Notes: generated from the letters alone by a model not told the origin. DNA of 35,485 bases from Bacillota bacterium (GCA_012522135.1 JAAYLA010000192.1:1-35485); one strand, 5' to 3'. Positions 1 to 9,869 are shown, numbered from the stretch's first letter. A program made the numbers and translations.

Positions 1-25
1 AATTCAAGGAAGGTGATCCAAGAAC

Positions 26-1336
26 ATGAGTGGCCGTGGAAGATCGCTCGCTTCGCCCGGCGGAAAAGGCCGCGGCAAGATGCTCCTGGCCGCGGTGCTG
101 ACGCTCGCGCTGCTAGTGACCGGAGCGTCGAGTGCGCTGGCCGACGCTCCGCAACCGAAGAACATTATCTACATGATCGGCGACGGCATGGGCCACGTGC
201 AGCTGGAGGTCGCACGGCTCGTGAAAGGCGGCCCCCTGGCCATGGACCTCTTTCCCGTCCAGCACAAGGCAGCGAACGCGTCCTTGGACAATGCGGTCAC
301 CGACTCGGCCGCTGCCGGCACTGCTCACGCGACGGGTTACCGGACGAACAACGGCATGGTGGCGATGCTGCCTGACGGCCGGGAGCTCACGAGCGCTCTG
401 CGCATCGCCCAGGCGGCGGGCAAAGCCACGGGGGTCGTCGTTACGGACATCGTTTACGGTGCCACACCCGGCTCGTACCTTGCTACCGTCAATAACCGCA
501 GCGAGCAAAATGCCATTTTGGAACAGGCGCTCTTCCGCACGCAACCGGACGTGCTGCTCGGCGGGGGGCTGTCCGTCTTCAACGCGATCGGCGGTGCCGA
601 CCGGCTGGCTGAAACCCCGTACGATTTCGTGACCACCCGCGACGCGCTCTTGGCATGGGAACCGATTTCAGGCAGGAAGCTGCTCGGCCTGTTCGCCTCG
701 AGCACGATGTCGTACGAACTGGACCGTCCGGCAAATGAGCCGCACATCGTCGAGATGGTGCATGCCGCCCTCGAGTTTCTCTCCCAAAGCGACGCGGGCT
801 TTTTCCTGATGGTCGAAGGCTCGCGCATCGACCACGCCGGCCATGCGAACGACCTTCTCCGCGGCATACACGAAACGCTCGCATTCGACCAGGCGGTCGA
901 GCTTGTTCTGAACTTCGCCGAAGAGCGCGGCGACACCCTGGTCGTGGTGACGGCCGACCACGAGACGGGCGGACTTACTGCGCCGACCAAGAAGCCTTCG
1001 CCCGTCGTAATGGACCGGGGCGTTTCGACCGTGGCGAGTGAGATCCGCGCGGCGCTGAATCAGAATCCCGACGCAAACATCGTCGAGCTTTTCGCCCGCT
1101 ACGCCGGCATCGATGATCTGACGTCCCGGGTGCAGGCGGGAAACCTCGACGAACTCATCCGTTCGGTCCTTTCCGACCGGGCCTTTACGTACACCACGAC
1201 GAACCACACGGCGGCGCCGGTGCCGGTTCTCGCCTTCGGCCCTGGAGCGGAACTCTTTGCGGAGGTCGAGCACATCGCCGACATGGGCCGCCTGACGATT
1301 GAGCTATTGGGCGGCTCGGCAGGAGGTGACCGGTAA
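26..1336 (+). CDS. Secreted alkaline phosphatase
   Basis: Signal peptide (LLAAVLTLALLVTGASSALA), IIYMIGDGMG metal-binding start, DSAAAGTA active-site serine motif, TADHETGG; RBS-like aaggaaggtga upstream of ATG. Confidence 0.93.
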   Translation: MSGRGRSLASPGGKGRGKMLLAAVLTLALLVTGASSALADAPQPKNIIYMIGDGMGHVQLEVARLVKGGPLAMDLFPVQHKAANASLDNAVTDSAAAGTAHATGYRTNNGMVAMLPDGRELTSALRIAQAAGKATGVVVTDIVYGATPGSYLATVNNRSEQNAILEQALFRTQPDVLLGGGLSVFNAIGGADRLAETPYDFVTTRDALLAWEPISGRKLLGLFASSTMSYELDRPANEPHIVEMVHAALEFLSQSDAGFFLMVEGSRIDHAGHANDLLRGIHETLAFDQAVELVLNFAEERGDTLVVVTADHETGGLTAPTKKPSPVVMDRGVSTVASEIRAALNQNPDANIVELFARYAGIDDLTSRVQAGNLDELIRSVLSDRAFTYTTTNHTAAPVPVLAFGPGAELFAEVEHIADMGRLTIELLGGSAGGDR

Positions 1337-2610
1337 TGCGCAGGCGCCATGCGATGTACATCACGGTAGTTGCCGCTCTAGGGCTGATCCTGGGCGCTGC
1401 CGGTGCCGCGGCCCAAGGGCCCCAGCTCGAACCTTTGGCGGGCGGCGAGGGCAAGTTCCACTTCCTAACGCCCAGTCCCGCCGATGAGCCTGTAACGCTG
1501 CAGGTCCGCTTCACTTTGGAGGACACATCCGGTCTCGAGGCGCTCTGGATCGGCTTCGGAGACAGCGCGGAGGCCGCGCCGGCCCTCTTGTCGCTTGTCT
1601 GGACGGAAGACCGTTCCGGCTGGTTCCCCGTCTGGGCCGTACACCTGCAGACAGACGCCGATCTTTTCGGACCCGGCGTGGCAGCCAAGAGCGGCGCGGG
1701 CGTCCTGGCCGGTTCGAAGGTCGTGTCGCTGCATAACGCACAGCCTCGGACGGGCCACTTTTACCAGGTCGAGCTCAGCTACGATCCAGCCAACGGCGTG
1801 ATCGCGGCGGGACTGACCGATCTCACCGAAGGAGAGCGCCTTTTCGCACGCGAGGTTCCCGTCGGCCGTCCCGAAGGGCCTTTGTATCCCGCGATCGGCG
1901 CGCTAGGCGGAGAGATCACGATCCAATCGGCTGCGGCCTACGGATACAGCGTTCCCCTGGGAGCCGCCTGGGACTTGATGGTGCGGGACGGCGACCGCTA
2001 CACCCGCCTGGCACTGTATCGCCTGACGCCCGAGATCGAAATGGCTCTGCGCTTGGTAGGCCCCGGCGAGTACGCAGGTAAATTCGTCGTACGGGTTCAA
2101 GGCCCGGCAGGCACGGTGACTTTGATGGAGCTGTCCGGCGCGGCCCGAGGGGAAGAGCTGCTCGTTCCGTTCAAAGCGACGGATCTGCCCTTGGGCCCGC
2201 TCACACTAGAAGTCGCGTACATCGACGAGGCGGGCACGGTGTGGGTCTTGGGCGGACGCTCGCTTCTGAACGTGGCCGCCACGTTGGAAGTCCGCTTCGA
2301 CGAGATGAAGGTGGAGGGCGGCGACGTGACGGGCGTGCTCGTCGTGGCCAGCAGTGACCACCGGGTCGAGAACCTGCCTGTACAGCTCTCGGCCCACGTG
2401 GCGGAAGTTGGAAAGGACGCTGCCGCGGTTCCCGTACTCTCTACGACGCTGGCATCCGTCGACAAGGCACCCGTGCGGCTTCCGTTCACGGTTCCGCTGC
2501 CCGCCGCGGGCAATCTGTTCAGCCTGAGCCTCGACGTGGAGTTCGGCGTGCCCGTCGGCGTCGTGTCGTCCCAAAGCCAGTTCCACGTCTTGCGCATCGT
2601 GGGCGACTGA
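1336..2610 (+). CDS. Hypothetical secreted protein, translationally coupled to the alkaline phosphatase
   Basis: Start overlaps upstream stop (TAATG), RBS AGGAGGTGA; N-terminal signal peptide ending AGAAAQ; beta-rich sequence with no family I recognise. Confidence 0.85.
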   Translation: MRRRHAMYITVVAALGLILGAAGAAAQGPQLEPLAGGEGKFHFLTPSPADEPVTLQVRFTLEDTSGLEALWIGFGDSAEAAPALLSLVWTEDRSGWFPVWAVHLQTDADLFGPGVAAKSGAGVLAGSKVVSLHNAQPRTGHFYQVELSYDPANGVIAAGLTDLTEGERLFAREVPVGRPEGPLYPAIGALGGEITIQSAAAYGYSVPLGAAWDLMVRDGDRYTRLALYRLTPEIEMALRLVGPGEYAGKFVVRVQGPAGTVTLMELSGAARGEELLVPFKATDLPLGPLTLEVAYIDEAGTVWVLGGRSLLNVAATLEVRFDEMKVEGGDVTGVLVVASSDHRVENLPVQLSAHVAEVGKDAAAVPVLSTTLASVDKAPVRLPFTVPLPAAGNLFSLSLDVEFGVPVGVVSSQSQFHVLRIVGD

Positions 2611-2636
2611 TCGCTTCATCGAACGGCACGCGACCT

Positions 2637-2674
2637 GCAGGCTGCAGTCCCCGGCAGGGCGCACTGCAGCCTGC
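2637..2674 (+). terminator. Hairpin downstream of the alkaline phosphatase operon
   Basis: Perfect 12-bp stem GCAGGCTGCAGT (2637-2648) / ACTGCAGCCTGC (2663-2674); weak T-tract follows (gcatttctt). Confidence 0.55.
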
Positions 2675-2871
2675 GCATTTCTTCGAAACCCCAGCTACAA
2701 TCCTGTGCCAAAAAAGAGGGACTTCTTCTTGTGAGTCGAATAGGAACCTGCTAAGCTAAGTTAGAACGTGCTGCAACGCGAACGTACGAACCGCCGCAAA
2801 CGAGGTAGCATAGCGAGCGACTGTGACAGGGGCCGTAATCGTAGGCCCCGCATCCACTTGGGGGAGAATCC

Positions 2872-5136
2872 ATGCATACGACGGAGCCTATCCCGGCGCA
2901 GGTCGAATCGCTCCTCAACGCACACGGCGTCCAGCTTCCCTCTTTACACCTCCTACTGGCAACCGACATGACTTTGACCGGCCACTACTCGGAATCGTGG
3001 CTCGGCGTGGACGACAAGTACGTCTATATGATCTCGCCGAGTCCGAGCTACGAGCAGAACGGCCGTTCGGCAGGTCCGGGAGCGTCTTTGCGCTTCGAGA
3101 CCTACCCGTTGGCGGATATCGAAGAGGTGCGGTCCGTCAACATGATGGGCAACGGCATGCTGGTCCTGCGCACGAAGCAGACCGAGTTCGTCCTGTGCCG
3201 CTACTCGAACACCCGGGCAAAGCAGTTGGGCCAGTTCGCCAAGATCGTGAACAAGCTGGCCAAGGGCGAAGCGCTCGAGGCGGAGGACTTTGAAGATCCG
3301 CGCGCGGAAGTGGCGTGCCCCAAGTGCGGCCAGCTTTATCCCGACCAAAACCGCAAGGTGTGTCCGAAGTGCGTCGACCGGCGCAGCGTCTTCCTGCGGG
3401 TACTCTCCTTCGTGCCGCGGTACAAGACGCAAATCGCGCTGATCCTCTTTTTCATGCTGGCCGGCGTCGCCCTCAACGCGCTGAACCCGTATATCCAGGG
3501 CGTCATCCTATTTGACGAGGTGCTGGCAGAGGACGGAAAATACCACGGACGCCTGGTGGAGATGGTCTTCGTCATCGCCGGGCTGCAGCTCGTCTCGCTC
3601 CTCACCAGCATTATGCACGCCCGCATCAACGCCCAGATGACGGCGGAAGTGGTGCGCGACTTGAAGGTGGAAGTCTACGCGGCCATGCAGCGCCTGTCCT
3701 TGGGCTTTTTCACGAAACGACAGACGGGCAGCCTGATGACGCGGGTCAACGACGATGCGATGAACCTGCAGTATTTCTTCCATGACGGCCTGCCCTTCTT
3801 CATCGTCAACTGCCTGCAGATCATCGCCATCGTCACGGTCATGCTGAGGCTGAACTGGCAGCTTGCCCTCGTCTTGCTTGTGCCGGCGCCCGCCATCGTA
3901 TGGTTCGTGGCCAAGGTCTATCCCAAGTTGTGGAAGATCTTCACGAGGCGCCACATGAAGAACCGGGCCTTGAACGCGGTGCTCAACGACACGCTGACGG
4001 GCTTTCGGGTCGTGAAGGCGTTCGGGCGCGAGGACGCGGAGATCGACCGGTTCGAAGTGCGGAACCTGGACGTCTACGATGTGTCGCTGGCGGAAGGCCG
4101 TATGAAGGCGATACTTTTCCCCACCATGTCGATGCTCATGAGCTTGGGCGGGTTCGTCGTCTGGGCGTTGGGCGGGGCGCAGGTGTTGACGGGTGCGCTT
4201 ACCTTCGGCACCTTGATGACGTTTATCAATTACCTGGGGATGCTCTACGGTCCCCTGGAATTCATGACCCATATCGTCGACTGGTGGACCCACTGTATGA
4301 ATGCGGCCCAGCGCATCTTTGAGCTGTTGGACGCGCAGTCCGACGTGCCCGAAGCGGCCAATCCCGTGCGGCTGCCTGCAATCCGCGGCGAGGTGGAGAT
4401 CGACAACGTCACCTTCGAGTACGAGCCGAACAAACCCGTCCTGCGCGACATCAACCTCCACATCAAGCCGGGCGAGATGATCGGCTTGGTTGGCCATTCG
4501 GGAGCGGGCAAGTCGACCATCACAAACCTGATCAGCCGGCTGTACGACGTCACGGAAGGCGCGATCCGCATCGACGGCGTCGACGTGCGCGACGCGTCCG
4601 TCGCCGACCTGCGGCGCCAGATCGGCATGGTGCTCCAAGAGCCCTATCTTTTCCAGGGCAGCATCGCCGAGAACATCGCCTACGCCAAGCCCGACGCGAC
4701 GCCGGAGGAGATCATCCTGGCCGCGATGATGGCCAACGCCCACTACTTCATCGTGAATCTGCCCGACGGCTACGATACGGTGATCGGCCGGCGCGGGCAC
4801 AACTTGTCGGGCGGCGAGCGGCAGCGCATCTCGATTGCCCGGGCCCTTTTGCACAACCCGCGCATTTTGATCCTGGACGAAGCGACGGCCTCGGTCGACA
4901 CCGAGACGGAACGCAACATCCAGGAAGCTTTGGAGCGGCTGTTCGAGGGCAGGACCACCATCGCCATCGCGCACAGGCTCTCGACGTTGCGTGACGCCGA
5001 CCGCCTGGTGGTGATCGAAAAAGGGCAGATCGTCGAAGTGGGAACCCACGCCGAGCTCGTGAAGAAACGGGGCGTCTACTACAACCTACTGCAAAAGCAG
5101 CGTGAAGCGTTGAAGATCGGGGTGAAAATCGCGTGA
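2872..5136 (+). CDS. ABC exporter (fused TMD-NBD) with N-terminal PH-like region and CPKC-x(n)-CPKC zinc ribbon
   Basis: Walker A GHSGAGKST, signature LSGGERQR, Walker B ILILDEAT, H-loop AHR; VACPKCGQLYPDQNRKVCPKCVDR before the TM region. Confidence 0.95.
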   Translation: MHTTEPIPAQVESLLNAHGVQLPSLHLLLATDMTLTGHYSESWLGVDDKYVYMISPSPSYEQNGRSAGPGASLRFETYPLADIEEVRSVNMMGNGMLVLRTKQTEFVLCRYSNTRAKQLGQFAKIVNKLAKGEALEAEDFEDPRAEVACPKCGQLYPDQNRKVCPKCVDRRSVFLRVLSFVPRYKTQIALILFFMLAGVALNALNPYIQGVILFDEVLAEDGKYHGRLVEMVFVIAGLQLVSLLTSIMHARINAQMTAEVVRDLKVEVYAAMQRLSLGFFTKRQTGSLMTRVNDDAMNLQYFFHDGLPFFIVNCLQIIAIVTVMLRLNWQLALVLLVPAPAIVWFVAKVYPKLWKIFTRRHMKNRALNAVLNDTLTGFRVVKAFGREDAEIDRFEVRNLDVYDVSLAEGRMKAILFPTMSMLMSLGGFVVWALGGAQVLTGALTFGTLMTFINYLGMLYGPLEFMTHIVDWWTHCMNAAQRIFELLDAQSDVPEAANPVRLPAIRGEVEIDNVTFEYEPNKPVLRDINLHIKPGEMIGLVGHSGAGKSTITNLISRLYDVTEGAIRIDGVDVRDASVADLRRQIGMVLQEPYLFQGSIAENIAYAKPDATPEEIILAAMMANAHYFIVNLPDGYDTVIGRRGHNLSGGERQRISIARALLHNPRILILDEATASVDTETERNIQEALERLFEGRTTIAIAHRLSTLRDADRLVVIEKGQIVEVGTHAELVKKRGVYYNLLQKQREALKIGVKIA

Positions 5137-5651
5137 GCGAACAAAAAGGTCTCGAGGCATACGCAGAAATACGCTTCCTCGCGCCCGAAGAATGCCGCTT
5201 TGAGGAAAGTCCCGGCGGCCTTCTCGTCCTGCACGTCGACGGCGAGCGGTACGAGAGCGTCGCCGTTCACCGCGCTTTTCCCTTCACCTACGGCGACGAT
5301 TACCTGTCGGTGCGCGACAAAGAGGGCAACGAGATCGGCATGATCAAGACCCTCAAAGTGTTTGACGAGCAGACGCAAACGCTCATCCGCAAGGAGCTCG
5401 AACGGCGGTATTTCGTCCCGACCATCACGCGCATCGACCGCATAAAGGAAGAGTTCGGTTACGGCTACTGGGAAGTGCAAACCGACAGGGGACCGCGGCG
5501 CCTGACTATCCGCGGCGTTCATGAAAGCGTCATCCCTATCGGCGAGGAGCGGGTTCTCATCATAGACGTCGACGGCAACCGCTACGAGATTCCTCGCCTG
5601 TCGGACTTGGACCCCAAGAGCTACAAACTGATCGACCAATATTTGGTGTAA
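5133..5651 (+). CDS. DUF1854 domain-containing protein
   Basis: Recognised DUF1854-type sequence (VHRAFPFTYGDDYLSVRDKEGNEIGMI ... YWEVQTDRGPRRLTIRGVHESVIPIGEERVLIIDVDGNRYEIP); GTG start overlaps the upstream stop by 4 nt. Confidence 0.85.
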   Translation: MSEQKGLEAYAEIRFLAPEECRFEESPGGLLVLHVDGERYESVAVHRAFPFTYGDDYLSVRDKEGNEIGMIKTLKVFDEQTQTLIRKELERRYFVPTITRIDRIKEEFGYGYWEVQTDRGPRRLTIRGVHESVIPIGEERVLIIDVDGNRYEIPRLSDLDPKSYKLIDQYLV

Positions 5652-5672
5652 CGCGGGAAAAGGAGAGAGCTC

Positions 5673-7847
5673 ATGGCTACCGAGATACGGCTTCAGGACG
5701 CGCCCGGTGAGAAGGCGCCGCTTTTCGTCCTGCCGGCCGACATCGATCACGAAGGTCGTTTTATAGAAAGCGAGCTCCACGTATTCCCGGAGGAACTGCG
5801 CGTGGTCACGTCAGGCGTGATCGAGCGCTCCATTCCGCTCGCGCGGGTCACGGAACTGCGGGCCGAAGGGCTGGTGGGCAACGGCAGCCTGGTCGCAGTC
5901 GTAGACGGCGAGGAGCAACTGGTCGTCCGCTACACCAACGACCACCTGGCCCGGTACAGCGAGATGGCGCGTCAGGTCAACCGGATGCTCAAAGGCGAAC
6001 CGTACTCGACCATCCTAACGGCGGACGAGCGGATTTGCCCCAAGTGCGGCCGGTACCTGCCCGGGGGCTCGACTGTGTGCCCGCGCTGCGTGGACAAAAC
6101 CGCGGTATTAAAGAGGATGTGGCAGGTGACCAAGCCGCACGTGCAATGGCTCATTCTCGGTACCGGGATTTTCTGGGTAATCGCCCTATTGCGCCTGGCG
6201 GGTCCCCAGATCAACCGCATGCTCGTCAACACGGTGCTGCAAAGCGGCACGGGCACCATGGGCCAGCTGCTGTTTTACGTGGGACTCATGGTCGCGGTGG
6301 CCGTTGCAACGAACTTGATGCACGTGGCGCAAGCACGGGTAATGACGAATTTGAGCAGCCGCCTGTCCCGAGATCTGCGCAGCCTCGTTTACGCTAAGAT
6401 CCAAGAGCTGACCTTGACCTACATCTCGCGCAGAAAAACCGGCGACCTGATGAACCGGGTGCGCCGCGACACGAACACGATTCAGCGCTTCATCCAAGGC
6501 CAGGCCGCGGCCGGCATCAACGAAGGGCTCTTGCTGATCGGGATCTGCGTCATCATCTTTGCCTACGACTGGAAGCTGGCTGCGCTCGTGATCTTGCCGG
6601 CACCTTTCGTGGTGGCGATTGCTGGAGCCATCCGCAAGCGCATCCGCATTATGTATCACCAGCAGTGGCGTGCTGGAGACCAGGCCGACTCGCTCCTGCA
6701 GGACGTGCTGAGCGGCGTGCGGGTCGTGAAGGCGTTCGGACAGGAGGAGCGTGAGGTCCGGCGATTCGTGCGCTACAGTCACAAGCTGGCCGAGATCACC
6801 GCGCGCAACGAGAAAACGTGGAACACCCTGTTTCCCTCGCTGCGCTACATCATGGGGGTCGGCAGCTTCATCGTACTGCTCTACGGCGGACAGAGGGTCT
6901 TGGGCAAGCAGATGGACATCGGCGAGCTGGTGCAGTTTAGCCAGTACGCGGGCATGCTCTATGGGCCGTTGCAGTTCGTCAGCTTCTTCCCGCGCTGGTT
7001 TACCGAAGCGATGACCGCAGCGGAACGCATATTTGAAGTGATCGACGCCGAGCCCGACGTACAGGAAAGTCCCCGGGCGCTAGAGCACACGATCGAAGGC
7101 CGCATTGAGTTTCAAAATGTCACGTTCGGCTACGAGAAGCACGAGCCGGTGTTGGAAGACATCAATCTCGTGATCGAACCGGGCGAGATGGTGGGACTCG
7201 TGGGCCACTCGGGCGCGGGCAAGTCGACGATGATCAACCTGGTGTGCCGCTTCTACGACGTCGACGAAGGGCGCATCTTGATCGACGGCATCGACATTCG
7301 GGACATTGCCCAACACTCCCTGCGGTCCCAGATCGGCGTCGTGCTGCAAGAGACGTTCCTGTTCTCGGGGACGATCTATGAAAACATCGCCTACGCGAAG
7401 GACGACGCCACGCCCGAAGAGGTGATCCGGGCCGCGAAGATCGCCAACGCGCACGACTTCATCATGCGTTTTCCGGACGGTTACGACACCCGGGTAGGCG
7501 AACGGGGCCAAAGACTTTCCGGCGGGGAGCGACAGCGCATCGCCATCGCCCGGGCCATATTGCACGATCCGAAGATCTTAATCCTGGACGAAGCGACCGC
7601 GTCCGTCGACACCGAAACGGAGTACCAGATTCAAGAGGCACTGGCACGGCTTGTGAAAAACCGGACCACCATCGCTATCGCCCACCGGCTCTCGACCCTG
7701 CGCAACGCCGACCGCCTGGTCGTGCTGGATAAGGGTCGCATCGCCGAGGTGGGCACCCACGACGAGCTGATGCGGGCAAAGGGCATCTACTACCGGCTCG
7801 TCCAGGCGCAGAGACAGATGTGGCGGGTGCGCGCCGTGGAAGGCTGA
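5673..7847 (+). CDS. ABC exporter (fused TMD-NBD) with N-terminal PH-like region and zinc ribbon
   Basis: Walker A GHSGAGKST, LSGGERQR, ILILDEAT, AHR; RICPKCGRYLPGGSTVCPRCVDK; RBS aaaggagagag. Confidence 0.95.
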   Translation: MATEIRLQDAPGEKAPLFVLPADIDHEGRFIESELHVFPEELRVVTSGVIERSIPLARVTELRAEGLVGNGSLVAVVDGEEQLVVRYTNDHLARYSEMARQVNRMLKGEPYSTILTADERICPKCGRYLPGGSTVCPRCVDKTAVLKRMWQVTKPHVQWLILGTGIFWVIALLRLAGPQINRMLVNTVLQSGTGTMGQLLFYVGLMVAVAVATNLMHVAQARVMTNLSSRLSRDLRSLVYAKIQELTLTYISRRKTGDLMNRVRRDTNTIQRFIQGQAAAGINEGLLLIGICVIIFAYDWKLAALVILPAPFVVAIAGAIRKRIRIMYHQQWRAGDQADSLLQDVLSGVRVVKAFGQEEREVRRFVRYSHKLAEITARNEKTWNTLFPSLRYIMGVGSFIVLLYGGQRVLGKQMDIGELVQFSQYAGMLYGPLQFVSFFPRWFTEAMTAAERIFEVIDAEPDVQESPRALEHTIEGRIEFQNVTFGYEKHEPVLEDINLVIEPGEMVGLVGHSGAGKSTMINLVCRFYDVDEGRILIDGIDIRDIAQHSLRSQIGVVLQETFLFSGTIYENIAYAKDDATPEEVIRAAKIANAHDFIMRFPDGYDTRVGERGQRLSGGERQRIAIARAILHDPKILILDEATASVDTETEYQIQEALARLVKNRTTIAIAHRLSTLRNADRLVVLDKGRIAEVGTHDELMRAKGIYYRLVQAQRQMWRVRAVEG

Positions 7848-7896
7848 CCGGAGACGGCGCGGCCTTGCCTCCGGGCGGCCGGACCCGTGCCAGGGC

Positions 7897-8712
7897 TCAG
7901 GCGCCGGTCGTTCCCGTACTCCGCTCGGAGTCGAGCGGAATGCCCATTTCCTCGAGCACAGCCGTGAGCACCCGACCGGCCGGCTCGCGCACGAGCAAGG
8001 CAGCGAGCGGATCGAGGTGGGTCGGGCTCATGTTCAAGATGACGAGCTTGGCGCCGAAGGCATGGGCGTGGGCCGGCACTCCGTTCACCGGCCCGACCTC
8101 CAGGGACGAGCCGACGACCATGAAGAGATCCGCCCGTTCCGCCTCTGCGAAGGCGCGACGGATCGCTTCAGCCGGCAAGGCCTCTTCGAACAAGACGATG
8201 CTGGGCTTCAGCAAGCCCCGACAGCGCGGGCAGCGCGGGACGTCATCCAGGCTGTTCACTTCGACGTCTAAGACGCCGGCATCGTAGCGGGCTCCGCAGT
8301 CGATGCAATCGGCGTGCTCCAGGTTGCCGTGCACCTCGACGACGTCGGTACTGCCGGCTGCCTGGTGCAGTCCGTCTATATTCTGCGTGATGATGGTCCG
8401 CAGTTTGCCGGCCCGCTCCAAGGCGGCCAGCGCCCTCTGGGTCGGGCCGGGCTTTGCCTCGCGCAGTTTGGACAGCCGGTAGCGGTAGAACTGGTAAAAG
8501 TCGATTGGATGTTCCCGCATCGCGCTCAGCGAGGCGAGGCGCGTGGGGTTCCACTGCTTCCACATGCCCTGCGGGCCTCGCCAGTCGGGCAGACCCGCTT
8601 CGGTACTTGCACCGGCTCCCGTCAGCACGACCAAGTACTTGCTGTCGGCGATGAGCCGGGCGAGCTGCTTGATCGGATCGACAGTCAATGACTTGCGCCT
8701 CCATCCTTTCAT
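7897..8712 (-). CDS. Sir2-family NAD-dependent protein deacylase
   Basis: LTGAGASTEAGLPDWRG, TQNIDGLHQAAGS, VEVHGN, Zn cysteines CIDC ... CPRC, VVGSSLEVGPVN. Confidence 0.95.
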   Translation of the reverse strand: MKGWRRKSLTVDPIKQLARLIADSKYLVVLTGAGASTEAGLPDWRGPQGMWKQWNPTRLASLSAMREHPIDFYQFYRYRLSKLREAKPGPTQRALAALERAGKLRTIITQNIDGLHQAAGSTDVVEVHGNLEHADCIDCGARYDAGVLDVEVNSLDDVPRCPRCRGLLKPSIVLFEEALPAEAIRRAFAEAERADLFMVVGSSLEVGPVNGVPAHAHAFGAKLVILNMSPTHLDPLAALLVREPAGRVLTAVLEEMGIPLDSERSTGTTGA

Positions 8713-8860
8713 AGTGTTCCTTCCTTATCCTTCCATTCTCTTCCCGGCTCCCGGCGTCCTTCCCCGCTCGCGGCGCCTGTCCCCGGCGCTACAGCGCCTA
8801 GCCAGGATCCGGAGCCAGGCGAACCGAAAAAGTGTGTAACGTAGTCGCGGAGGGAGTCTA

Positions 8861-9697
8861 TTGTCCGGTTCACGTTATAAGCTCCTTTGGTCGGGAACGT
8901 CCCGCTTCGGCGACCACATCGAAGTCGTCGAAAAGGGCGCCGTAGTCCAGCTGCGAGTAAACGAAGTCTGGCAAGGTGAGTGGAACCGCCGCTCGCCGCT
9001 CCTTTTGCCCACGCCCTACATGCAGCAGATGCTCCTCGCGCTCTGCTACGCTCGGGCGCTGCGGCGCTTTCTGGTCATAGGGCTCGGCACGGGGTGCTTG
9101 CCTAAGGCACTGCGGGCGATCCTGCCCCGCTCCCGGGTCGACGTGGTGGAGATCGATTCCGTCATCGTAGAAGTCGCGAAACGCTTCTTCGGCGTCGTGC
9201 CCGACGACGGCTCGGACCGGCGGCGACCCGGGCTTTACGTCCATGTCGGGGACGGAGTCGAATACGTGCGGCAAACCGAGGAGACGTACGATGCGATCTT
9301 CGTAGACGCCTTCAGCGGCAGCGAGCTGCCCGAAGCCTTCAGAAGCCGGCGCACCGTATACCACCTGCGCAAGCGGCTCGCTCCCGGCGGCGTGTTGGCG
9401 TTCAATTTGTCTCGCCTGGACGCCTTTGCGATAGGTGACGTGGTGGCTCACATCAGCGCCCTCGTGGCTCCGCCCGCGGCCTTCGATCCGAAAAACGACG
9501 AGCGTCACGACGATTTGAATTTGGTCCTCATCGCACCGACGCCGCACAGCAGCCGCCGCATGCGCCAAAGGCGTCTTTTTCTTGAAAGTCACAAGACACG
9601 ACTCGGGATGGACATCGGACAACTTCTAAGGAATGAGCTGCACCCGTCCGCCCTGCGGCACATCACGGAAACTTTTGTTACCCACTTTTTGGTTTGA
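8861..9697 (+). CDS. Spermidine synthase-like (SAM/dcSAM-fold) protein
   Basis: GLGTGCLPKALRAILPRSRVDVVEIDSVIVEVAKRFFGV, YDAIFVDAFSGSELPE; TTG start after gcggagggag. Confidence 0.8.
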   Translation: MSGSRYKLLWSGTSRFGDHIEVVEKGAVVQLRVNEVWQGEWNRRSPLLLPTPYMQQMLLALCYARALRRFLVIGLGTGCLPKALRAILPRSRVDVVEIDSVIVEVAKRFFGVVPDDGSDRRRPGLYVHVGDGVEYVRQTEETYDAIFVDAFSGSELPEAFRSRRTVYHLRKRLAPGGVLAFNLSRLDAFAIGDVVAHISALVAPPAAFDPKNDERHDDLNLVLIAPTPHSSRRMRQRRLFLESHKTRLGMDIGQLLRNELHPSALRHITETFVTHFLV

Positions 9698-9707
9698 CTA
9701 GGAGGAT

Positions 9708-9737
9708 TTGGCAGGTCCGATGAGTAAAGATTATACA
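9708..9737 (+). promoter_or_regulatory. Candidate promoter TTGGCA-18-TATACA upstream of the CBM9-like gene
   Basis: TTGGCA at 9708-9713 with TATACA after an 18-nt spacer. Confidence 0.4.
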
Positions 9738-9824
9738 CACAGGTGCCAGTCCGGGGGTCATTTCTTCGCACCGGTCTTTTGAGCGCGTGGGCCGGTACCC
9801 GCGAATGCCCCGTCGGTTCTGGCA

Positions 9825-9836
9825 ATTGTCGACAAT
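9825..9836. promoter_or_regulatory. Perfect 12-bp palindrome ATTGTCGACAAT, candidate operator
   Basis: Self-complementary 12-mer 34 nt before the ATG at 9870. Confidence 0.4.
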
Positions 9837-9869
9837 AGCACCAACAACAGATAGCGGGGGGTTTCACAC

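Noticed and set aside
2744-2791. Repeated GAAC motifs (2744, 2764, 2780, 2788) before the ABC operon
   Set aside because: Irregular spacing (20, 16, 8) and a 4-mer core; not distinguishable from chance.
3508-5049. 513-aa minus-strand ORF antisense to the first ABC exporter
   Set aside because: His/Arg/Asp/Val-rich composition typical of antisense GC-rich reading; the plus strand encodes a clear ABC exporter.
9720-9782. 20-codon ORF MSKDYTHRCQSGGHFFAPVF after an AGGAGG motif
   Set aside because: Overlaps the candidate promoter, spacing to AGGAGG is long, and the peptide has no recognisable features. Kept only as part of the shared motif finding.
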